DNA from: JAFAGX01 sp035501575
Lineage (GTDB): Bacteria > Acidobacteriota > Terriglobia > Terriglobales > Acidobacteriaceae
Reading direction: 5' to 3'
Assembly: GCA_035501575.1 (NCBI GenBank)
Contig: DATJVZ010000204.1
Location: forward strand, 1-20,618
Length of the DNA: 20,618 nt
Each line of letters opens with the position of its first letter. The stretch's first letter is position 1. The position numbers and the translations under genes are program-made. Shown here in pieces: positions 1 to 5,894 of the stretch. The notes below the pieces were generated by a model. The model worked only from the letters and a program-made list of their open reading frames with translations, ran no database searches and was not told the origin of the DNA.

Positions 1-54
1 CTGTACTTTTGGACTCCACCCGTTGGCACGGAGACGCCCTTGCCGGCCGACTAA
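1..54 (+). CDS. possible 3' end of a gene entering from the left
   Basis: Frame 1 is open from the window edge to a TAA at 52-54 and would encode only 17 residues, ending in TPLPAD. It is too short to assign to a family, and frame 3 is also open here (to about 114). It may be the tail of a gene lying mostly outside the window, or chance. Nothing else recognisable is present up to about 225. Confidence 0.15.
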   Translation: MYFWTPPVGTETPLPAD

Positions 55-227
55 TTAGGAAGATTAGAGGAGGACCCGCAGGGCTCCTTCAAACTCCTCG
101 TTTGCCCTGAGATCATGCCGAGGTTGCTGGGACAGGAAATGACTGGTAAAGGTTGGCTTTTCGAAGGCTCGTCCGAATAACATTGCCCGCGCTGCCCCCA
201 CTTCGCCTTGAACCTCTTGCGGAAGCC

Positions 228-408
228 AGGGAGCTTCGCGGATTTGATCTGACTACAGGAGGAGTTTGCTCGTCGTATTGGCATAACTCAGGGGCATCTG
301 TCAGCACTAGAGCGGGGGGCGAAGAAAGCAAGTGCAGGCGTACTTTTGGCGATTAGCCGAGAATTCGGGGTCTCGGTCGACTGGCTTCTCACTGGCCCAG
401 GCGCCTAA
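228..408 (+). pseudogene. XRE-family HTH regulator remnant (repeat copy 1), frameshifted
   Basis: The first nine codons read RELRGFDLT. One extra base (a255) then shifts the frame, and the following frame reads QEEFARRIGITQGHLSALE, then ISREFGVSVDWLLTGPGA and a TAA at 406-408. This is a lambda-repressor/XRE-type helix-turn-helix with the usual Q-x-x-x-A and SxLERG spacing. The N-terminus and any start codon are missing, and upstream sequence in this frame does not look like the family, so the gene is 5'-truncated as well as frameshifted. The remnant at 2263-2463 is its paralogue, which locates the inserted base. It is continuous with the noncoding repeat that follows, so the broken regulator and the palindromes appear to have been copied as one block. 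Confidence 0.7.
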
Positions 409-629
409 GAAATGACCCCACTGCGGTCAATGCGTACCAGGGTTAAAAAAACGTGTAGCGAACAAAAAGCGAATATGGTATTCTCTGAACTGGCGCTGGT
501 TGGCTCTGGCACTTAGCATGAACGACGATGGCAAACGGTTGAGTCCTGGAACGACTATCCCTACATCAGGCAGCGGGCACTTTGGTACTCGAGTCTCGCG
601 GACCCCGCGGTCCTGGCGGAAGTTCATTT

Positions 630-680
630 GTGCAACCAGGTTGCACGAAAATGTGCACCCAATGTGCACCCAGGGTGCAC
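630..680. promoter_or_regulatory. tandem perfect palindromes, repeat copy 1
   Basis: The first palindrome is GTGCAACC-A-GGTTGCAC at 630-646, an 8-bp perfect inverted repeat with a 1-base centre. The second is GTGCACCC-A-GGGTGCAC at 664-680, also perfect. Between them lies an extra GTGCACCC at 653-660, so ATGTGCACCCA occurs twice in tandem with an 11-bp period. The arrangement resembles a multi-site operator or recombinase-binding site. No function is shown by the sequence alone. Confidence 0.65.
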
Positions 681-755
681 AAACCCGGCGGAGGCATCGA
701 AGGCTTGCTGCTTGCTTATTTCACGTGAGCTGGGGCCATGATGCAGTTCGACGAA

Positions 756-1136
756 TCAGTCCAGCGCTACTAGCAAACGGAAGGGGCGAGTCCTGCGCCA
801 GCAATACGATTCAAAGTCCCGGTCGAGGGTGAGAATGTCTCCTGGGCTCAGTTCATCAGCGAGCTGAACCCGCGACTTCCACGGGTAAATCTCGATACTT
901 CCTCGGGACGCTCGTACTCGCAGCGGTCGAGCGCGAAGCTGAAATGGAATCTGGAAGATTCCGCGCTCCACATTGTCGAGCACAGCTTCCGCAGCTCCAG
1001 GTAGCCTGCGCAAGAGATAGCAGCTTTCGGCAATGACCGCTTCGCAGTTAACCAGCAGACCTACGAGTCCCTTGAGAGCCGCCCGAAAGCGGGCCTAGAG
1101 TATGCGCTTGGCGGAATCACGGTTTGTTTGCGCATC
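756..1136 (-). pseudogene. decayed PIN-domain (VapC-like) toxin
   Basis: Reading on the minus strand, an in-frame TAG at 1095-1097 interrupts a stretch that continues as ARFRAALKGL, then CEAVIAESCYLLRRLPGAAE, ERGIFQIPFQL and GDILTLDRDFESY, ending in a TGA at 756-758. CEAVIAE carries the mid-domain acidic residue of PIN ribonucleases, and TLDRDF is the typical C-terminal acidic motif. The part between IPFQL and LADEL is shorter and less conserved than in intact relatives, including the region where the third acidic residue would lie, so an internal deletion is likely. No N-terminal xxDT motif is found upstream. With a stop codon, a lost N-terminus and a damaged middle, it should not make an active toxin. 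It lies just downstream of the intact PIN toxin and on the same strand. Confidence 0.6.
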
Positions 1137-1165
1137 AGATCTGTGGGAGTAAATGAGAAGTCTGA

Positions 1166-1594
1166 CTACGCCAGAAACGGGTTTCGAACGCGCACACTGC
1201 CGTAAAGTCTTCCATGCTCAAAATCCTCAGAGATGATCTCAGGCAAGCCGTAGTGCTCCGCATATGCCCAGAGATGCGCATCGAACCAAGATAGTTGGTA
1301 GGCAGCCATGCCGCGCAACGCCGTCCTCACCACCTGAGCATCAGGATAAAGAATAGGAAACTCCATCATGATGTCTTCGGCTTGGCGCCACGCCTCCTCA
1401 CGCGGCAACAGGGAATAGCCGTCGGGTCCCACCCGGGTCACAACCGAAACGAATTCTACAAGCGCTTGGTTGGGAATCCGCAGAACCGCTTGAAGGAGCC
1501 CCTGCCGCAAGAGGGTGCGTGCGGTCTCGCGTTTCTCTGGAAAGCGTGGATCACATCGGTAAACGAGAATGTTCGTATCAACGAGGGAAGCCAC
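1166..1594 (-). CDS. vapC: PIN-domain ribonuclease toxin (VapC family)
   Basis: This 142-aa protein has the four acidic positions of a PIN-domain Mg-dependent RNase: D6 in LVDTNIL, E47 in ALVEF, D105 in WFDAHLWAYAE and D124 in SEDFEHG. Length and spacing match VapC toxins, which cleave specific RNAs when the antitoxin is lost. Its ATG at 1594 lies inside the end of the upstream AbrB-type antitoxin gene (17-base overlap), so the two are probably translationally coupled. It ends in VRNPFLA, a usual PIN-toxin tail. A decayed second PIN gene lies 29 bp downstream. The toxin class is well supported; the RNA target cannot be read from sequence. Confidence 0.92.
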   Translation of the reverse strand: MASLVDTNILVYRCDPRFPEKRETARTLLRQGLLQAVLRIPNQALVEFVSVVTRVGPDGYSLLPREEAWRQAEDIMMEFPILYPDAQVVRTALRGMAAYQLSWFDAHLWAYAEHYGLPEIISEDFEHGRLYGSVRVRNPFLA

Positions 1595-1889
1595 GCTGGT
1601 AAAGTTCCTCTCGGGTCCATCCGCGACTTTGGCGGCCAGCCTTCGAATGAACCCCTTTCCTCAATTGTTCTCTCTGAATCTTGCTGAGACGCTTGCTGCC
1701 TTTATCAAACAGCTCGAGCCTTTCACCGAGGGTCAAAGGATGTTCGGCTTTGGCACGATTGCGGGCTAACGATACGCGAATACTCTCACCCGCCGGAATC
1801 CACTGCAATTCATCCCCAGGTCGAATCCCATACTGGTCAGCGATCGCTTTCGGCACAGTCAATTGTAATTTGCTAGTGACCTTGCTCAT
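1578..1889 (-). CDS. vapB: AbrB/MazE-type antitoxin partner of the PIN toxin
   Basis: This 103-aa protein begins MSKVTSKLQLTVPKAIAD, the swapped-hairpin AbrB/SpoVT DNA-binding fold (T-SK-x-QLTVPKAI, then YGIRPGDELQW). The basic C-terminal half, rich in K, R and Q, would wrap the toxin. The frame is open further upstream, to 1940, but the ATG at 1889 fits best: the AbrB fold starts there, and a good promoter with a palindromic operator lies directly in front. It is first in a two-gene operon and overlaps the toxin by 17 bases. Antitoxins of this type bind their own promoter, alone and with toxin. Confidence 0.88.
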   Translation of the reverse strand: MSKVTSKLQLTVPKAIADQYGIRPGDELQWIPAGESIRVSLARNRAKAEHPLTLGERLELFDKGSKRLSKIQREQLRKGVHSKAGRQSRGWTREELYQRGFPR

Positions 1890-1890
1890 C

Positions 1891-1925
1891 GTCCTTACTA
1901 TAACAAGGACAGAATCCTTGTGCAA
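1891..1925 (-). promoter_or_regulatory. promoter and palindromic operator of the AbrB/PIN operon
   Basis: On the minus strand the -35 is TTGCAC (1920-1925) and the -10 is TATAGT (1897-1902), with a 17-bp spacer. Over the -10 sits GTCCTT-N8-AAGGAC (1891-1910), a 6-bp perfect inverted repeat with a symmetric TATA centre, ending one base before the antitoxin ATG. Transcription would start about 1889-1890, at the start codon itself, implying a leaderless mRNA. The operator position suits autorepression. Confidence 0.7.
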
Positions 1926-2262
1926 ACAGACGTAATCCAATTGGGTATTGGGAGTAGGGATACGGTTTCTGGTGGCATACTACGGAAGGCCTCCAACAAA
2001 GACCTTTCGCGCACAACTCGCGATGGACTCCAACCAGGGCGGACCAGTTCGTCTATACCAGTGGGGGCCACGGTCTAGTCGGGCTTGCACATTCGATTTC
2101 ATAGACCGCGTTGCCAGCCCCGTTTGTGACCGCTTCAGAATGTGAGGTGGGCCATAGCTGAGGCAGTTTACAAAGAGCGTTCTGAACGATCACATTTACT
2201 CGCCCTACTTCGCTGCCACTCCAAAAAAAAATCCATGTTGACCTTCAACTGGTCCCAGAATT
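1926..2262. other. intergenic stretch with no recognised gene
   Basis: Between the antitoxin promoter and repeat copy 2 nothing could be identified. One plus-strand frame is open at 1948-2145, but its product resembles no known family and has no convincing ribosome-binding site. A run of nine A lies at 2223-2231. Confidence 0.5.
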
Positions 2263-2463
2263 CGGGAACTTCGAGGCTTCGATCTGACGCAAGCCGAGTT
2301 TTCGCGGCGCATTCGTGTCACCCAGAGCTATCTTTCGGCACTGGAGAGGGGAGAGAAGGAACCTGGCGCAGGGGTACTTTTGACGATTAGCCGAGAATTC
2401 GGGGTCTCGGTAGACTGGCTACTCACTGGCCAGGCGCCTAAGGAGTGGCCTCGCCGCGGTTAA
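2263..2463 (+). pseudogene. XRE-family HTH regulator fragment (repeat copy 2), 5'-truncated
   Basis: This is an open frame of 66 codons, with RELRGFDLTQAEFSRRI followed by TQSYLSALERGEKEPGAG and ISREFGVSVDWLLTG, ending in TAA at 2461-2463. It is a nearly complete XRE/Cro-CI helix-turn-helix domain. A TGA lies in frame shortly upstream, and no ATG, GTG or TTG precedes the HTH in a suitable place, so the N-terminus has been lost. Unlike copy 1 it is not frameshifted inside the HTH. Its end differs from copy 1 by a one-base indel around GGCCAGGCGCC, which extends this frame by about eight codons. An unusual start or fusion could still let it be made, but this is unlikely. Confidence 0.65.
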
Positions 2464-2663
2464 TGCGCACCAGGGTTAAAAAAACTTGTAGCGAATAAAA
2501 AGCGAATCTGGTATTCTCTGAACTGGCGCTGGTTGGCTCTGGCACTTCGCATGAACGACGCTGGCAAACGGTTGGGTCCTGGAATGACCCTTGCTGCTCA
2601 GGCAGCGGGCACTTTGGTACTCGAGTCTCTCTCCCCGACCCTTGGGCGGGCGGAAATTCATTT

Positions 2664-2703
2664 GTGCAACCAGGTTGCACGAAGATGTGCACCTAGGGTG
2701 CAC
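2664..2703. promoter_or_regulatory. tandem perfect palindromes, repeat copy 2
   Basis: GTGCAACC-A-GGTTGCAC lies at 2664-2680 and is identical to copies 1 and 3. GTGCACC-TAG-GGTGCAC lies at 2687-2703. The second palindrome differs in its centre from copy 1 but keeps perfect symmetry. The centres are 23 bp apart, against 34 bp in copy 1, and the difference is one 11-bp unit. Confidence 0.65.
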
Positions 2704-2730
2704 AAGCTCGGCTTCCCCTACAACCCCGCG

Positions 2731-2980
2731 TTTGTATGACAAACCAAGAACCCTCGATTGCGGGCGACCGACACTCAGCAACCGACACGAACTAAACTAA
2801 GAGCCTGTAACAAAACCCTCCCTGAGATTCGTAGCGATCACTTGTCTGTCTTGCTGGTTTGCCAGTTTACCGAGTGGGCTCCTGCTTCGACCGGATTAAA
2901 TCCATTCAACTGTCCATCTGAACTTCAGAGTCACCCATCAGATCGGCATGGGCTATTAGTCTCAAGGCAGTCCCAGCGGC
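2731..2980. other. intergenic stretch downstream of the Hsp70 operon
   Basis: No gene was recognised. It contains a short palindrome, TCTGAA-C-TTCAGA, at about 2917-2930. No hairpin followed by a T-run was found on either strand, so no intrinsic terminator for the minus-strand operon can be assigned. Confidence 0.4.
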
Positions 2981-5863
2981 TTAGGAGGCAAGCGCGATCA
3001 CTGGTGATAAGCAATTCGCGGTGCTCTCCAATTCCAGACCTTTCGGCAGCGGCTCACCGAAGGTGCGTGCGACATCGTCTCGGACCGGCAGGTTAAAGTC
3101 CAACAATGGCCGCAAAAAAGCGTCGTCTGCAACTCCGGCTGACTTCAGTTTTACGATAGCGGACCGTATCACCTCCGGGCTGATGTCTCGAGTGCGATCA
3201 TCGACGCGCCTGCCTAGCTGAACGATGGCTGAGGTCGTCTCATGGGTCAGTTCACGCAAGTTTAGAAGCGCATTGATCCAGTCGGCTGCACGCTCCGCGG
3301 GAATCACGCAATGGAGCGATCCGTAGAGCGGGATGCGCGCTCCGATTCGGCCCAGCGACCACAACCAGCCGCCGTCGGACGGTTCTTTTTTAAGCTTACG
3401 AAGCAACTCACCTCCAGGGGCGGCGCGGGTTGTGGCTGGCAGATGCTCGAGGCTGGCAAGCAAACGCCAGCCCTCGTGCTCCACCTGGGAATTCAATCGC
3501 GTGCGAGGCTTCTTGCGGCCAATACCGAGATCTCCAAGGTGGTTCCATAGTTCCTGTTGATGAGCGGTAGTGAGGCCGCCTGCGATCCTCCGCCACAGCA
3601 CAAGCCAATCGACTTGGCACTGAAGCTCCCGCGGGAACGCTAATCCCGCCTGATAGATCCGGTGTGCCTGGGTAGTCCGCAGATTGTCATTCCGGTCTCC
3701 AAAGCCTGGCCGCAGACAATATCCGAACAGATTGAGCCATCGCACTTCGTGTCGCGGACTCAGCTTCCGCCCATCTGCCACCTCGAGCAGCGCATCGCAG
3801 AAGGCTCGCACCGTGAGGATAGGCCAGGATTCCCTTTTCAGCCCGGCGATGGACTCCAATGTACCCACCAGTGCAGCAGGATCGGCAGGATCACTCCGGA
3901 CAGGTCCAGATCTGCTGAATACGCTCTGAATCAGCCGAACTGCAGAACTCAGCGCCGGCTCTGAAATACTCGATGTATGTCGGATTGAGGTTGAGGCTGG
4001 CAGAGATGTGAACTCGCTTTCATTGGTCGCACTCGCCTCGCGCCTCAATTCGAACTGAAGCCGCCATCGGTGTGGCGAGTTCACCGACTCGCACCAGAGT
4101 TCGAGAGTCCCCATCTCGGTAAAGCTCACCGATAGCCGCACTGCCAGTTCCGTCTGCTGGAGCCTCTTTCCATAGCGCAGCAGTGTCACCAGCGGCGCGT
4201 GCCGATGAATCTCATCGGGATCTAGGTCGGCGATTACACGGTGCGCGTGGTGACGAATCGTCGAGCTGTACAGATGAAATGATACCGGACGGTTTGCCAG
4301 CACCGAGAACTCGCGATCCAGAAGCGGCAGTGTCGTGCCTTCATCTGTGCCTGCAGGCAACACGCAGACCGCCTTGACACCATGTTCCGAACGCATGCCC
4401 ACATAGAAGGTCCTGGCACTGCCGGCTTTGATACGCAGTCCGGTGCCCCGCCTCACGCGGCCGTAATAGGCAGCGCCAATAGCAACAGCGCTGCTCAGGA
4501 CCTCGTGGTTCAGAATTTTCGGACGCCACCCGCCGCCGTCACCAAACCAATTACCAATAGCCTCGGTGATCCGCTCGCGAACCATAGCCGGTATACAGAA
4601 GCCCCCGTTAAACAGAATGGCGTCTGGCCTTGCCGTGGGCGGGCCATTAGCGGGGCACATCTGAGAATGGTTTCCGGCACCCATCGCGACGGCCGCGTGC
4701 TTGAGGAAGGCTGCGAGATGCTTGGTGATAGCAGGGTCGGTAGCGTATGGCAGGCCGATCTCGCGAAGGCCGGCGGCGCGCGTGCGCAGGGGTATTTCGC
4801 CGAACGCGGTCAGCGGCAAAAAACCGTTAGTGACCAACTCGCTCACCTCCTGGCGGGTTAACTCGCTGCTTACCATTTGCCCTACGACCGATCGTCCACC
4901 ACCCAGAATGTTGATCGGGAGGCGATCGACGTTTTGCTCGCTGAGCAGGCGCTCCTTGGCCGCCGCACACATAACTACTAATGCATGGCGCTGGTGCAGA
5001 CTGAGTTTTGTGCCGATTTTCTGTTCTACGCGACGCGCCAGCGCGAGATCGAGATTCTCGCCTCCAAGCAGCAGATGTTCACCTATGGCGGTGCGCTCAA
5101 ATTCAACCTTTCCACCTTGGACGTGGGTACGTATGAGGCTGAAGTCCGATGTGCCTCCTCCGATGTCGCAAATCAGCACGAGCTCGCCGTCTTGCAGATG
5201 TCCTCCGAGAGTCTCGTGATGCTCCGCCATCCACGCGTAAAACGCGGCCAGCGGCTCTTCCAGCAGTGTCAAGTTCTGGAGCCCAGCCTGGTGTGAGGCT
5301 TCCACTGTCAGCTCGCGCGCTTCCTCGTCGAACGAGGCCGGCACGGTCAGTACGATTTCCTGGTTCTCAAAGAGCTGTTTCGGATTCGCAGCGTGTTTGG
5401 TCGCCATCGCGTGGTTCCAAGCATTCCGTAGATGCAAAAGATAACGGGCAGAGGCTTCGACGGGTGACACCATCGGCTCGGGCGGTTCTGCCTCGCGGGG
5501 CAGAATATTGGAGGTTCGATCGATGGCGCTTTGGCACAGCCACGATTTCGCCGAAGATACATGCCGGCCTGGTGCGAGCGCACCTTGGTCGCGGGCCATG
5601 ATGCCAGCGATCGCTGAGGGATGTCCTTCCCAAGGCAGATTCACTGAGCCCGAGGAAACTTCATCTTCCGTCGGGAAATAAAGAAAGGACGGTAACAGTG
5701 GCGCCAGGCGCACTTCACCGGGCCCCGTGAGCTGCGCAACTTCAAAGACCCGGATACCGGACGGCAAAGGCCCGTTGGCGTCGTCGTTGGTATCGATGTA
5801 GGCCACGGCGCAATTCGTGGTGCCCAGATCGATGCCAATCAGGTAGCGGGATGGACCTTCCAT
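2981..5863 (-). CDS. Hsp70-family ATPase with C-terminal DUF3731-like region
   Basis: This protein is 960 aa. Its N-terminal actin-like ATPase has the phosphate-1 loop GIDLGTTN (residues 10-17), phosphate-2 DIGGGTSDFSL (233-243) and adenosine motif LFNGG (417-421). After about 480 comes a short beta-rich substrate-domain-like part (to about 620, including EMGTLELWCES). An alpha-helical region of over 300 residues follows, matching DUF3731 as seen in other bacterial Hsp70 homologues. There is no DnaK helical lid or EEVD-type tail. The ATG at 5863 is preferred over a GTG at 5866 because GAGG lies five bases upstream of the ATG. It sits 31 bp after the second Hsp70, with which it shares the ATPase and beta regions, so the two are probably old duplicates. 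The client is unknown; a general DnaK role is unlikely. Confidence 0.88.
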   Translation of the reverse strand: MEGPSRYLIGIDLGTTNCAVAYIDTNDDANGPLPSGIRVFEVAQLTGPGEVRLAPLLPSFLYFPTEDEVSSGSVNLPWEGHPSAIAGIMARDQGALAPGRHVSSAKSWLCQSAIDRTSNILPREAEPPEPMVSPVEASARYLLHLRNAWNHAMATKHAANPKQLFENQEIVLTVPASFDEEARELTVEASHQAGLQNLTLLEEPLAAFYAWMAEHHETLGGHLQDGELVLICDIGGGTSDFSLIRTHVQGGKVEFERTAIGEHLLLGGENLDLALARRVEQKIGTKLSLHQRHALVVMCAAAKERLLSEQNVDRLPINILGGGRSVVGQMVSSELTRQEVSELVTNGFLPLTAFGEIPLRTRAAGLREIGLPYATDPAITKHLAAFLKHAAVAMGAGNHSQMCPANGPPTARPDAILFNGGFCIPAMVRERITEAIGNWFGDGGGWRPKILNHEVLSSAVAIGAAYYGRVRRGTGLRIKAGSARTFYVGMRSEHGVKAVCVLPAGTDEGTTLPLLDREFSVLANRPVSFHLYSSTIRHHAHRVIADLDPDEIHRHAPLVTLLRYGKRLQQTELAVRLSVSFTEMGTLELWCESVNSPHRWRLQFELRREASATNESEFTSLPASTSIRHTSSISEPALSSAVRLIQSVFSRSGPVRSDPADPAALVGTLESIAGLKRESWPILTVRAFCDALLEVADGRKLSPRHEVRWLNLFGYCLRPGFGDRNDNLRTTQAHRIYQAGLAFPRELQCQVDWLVLWRRIAGGLTTAHQQELWNHLGDLGIGRKKPRTRLNSQVEHEGWRLLASLEHLPATTRAAPGGELLRKLKKEPSDGGWLWSLGRIGARIPLYGSLHCVIPAERAADWINALLNLRELTHETTSAIVQLGRRVDDRTRDISPEVIRSAIVKLKSAGVADDAFLRPLLDFNLPVRDDVARTFGEPLPKGLELESTANCLSPVIALAS

Positions 5864-5894
5864 CACGGCCTCACGACCGGCTGCGATCGAGTCG

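Larger units (their letters stand above)
228..690 (+). repeat. dispersed repeat, copy 1 (XRE remnant, AT-rich tract, tandem palindromes)
   Basis: The copy starts with the XRE remnant. Next come a GGTTAAAAAAAC tract near 441-452, a GCGAAC/GCGAAT pair 11 bp apart at 458-474, a stretch shared with copy 2 from about 480 to 600 (including ACTGGCGCTGGTTGGCTCTG), and two palindromes at 630-680. Alignment by eye with 2263-2730 is nearly continuous. It differs from copy 2 by small indels and by an 11-bp duplication in the palindrome region. Short reading frames exist in it, but their products differ between copies, so the part beyond 408 is probably noncoding. Confidence 0.8.
2263..2730 (+). repeat. 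dispersed repeat, copy 2
   Basis: The copy has the same order as copy 1: XRE fragment, GGTTAAAAAAAC tract (about 2474-2485), GCGAAT pair 11 bp apart (2491-2507), conserved unique stretch, and tandem palindromes (2664-2703). It ends around CGGCTTCCCCTACAACCC, which is also present in copy 3. It lies in the same orientation as copy 1, about 2.0 kb away, with the PIN TA module between them. Confidence 0.8.

Noticed and set aside
630..680. Palindrome block as an integron attC site
   Set aside because: The RYYYAAC/GTTRRRY core arrangement is absent and no integrase or gene-cassette layout is seen.
427..832. Short open frames on both strands inside repeat copy 1, with counterparts in copy 2
   Set aside because: The products differ between copies because of frame-changing indels; conservation follows the DNA, not the proteins.
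1948..2145. 65-codon plus-strand open frame before repeat copy 2
   Set aside because: No family resemblance, no ribosome-binding site, and length within chance for this composition.
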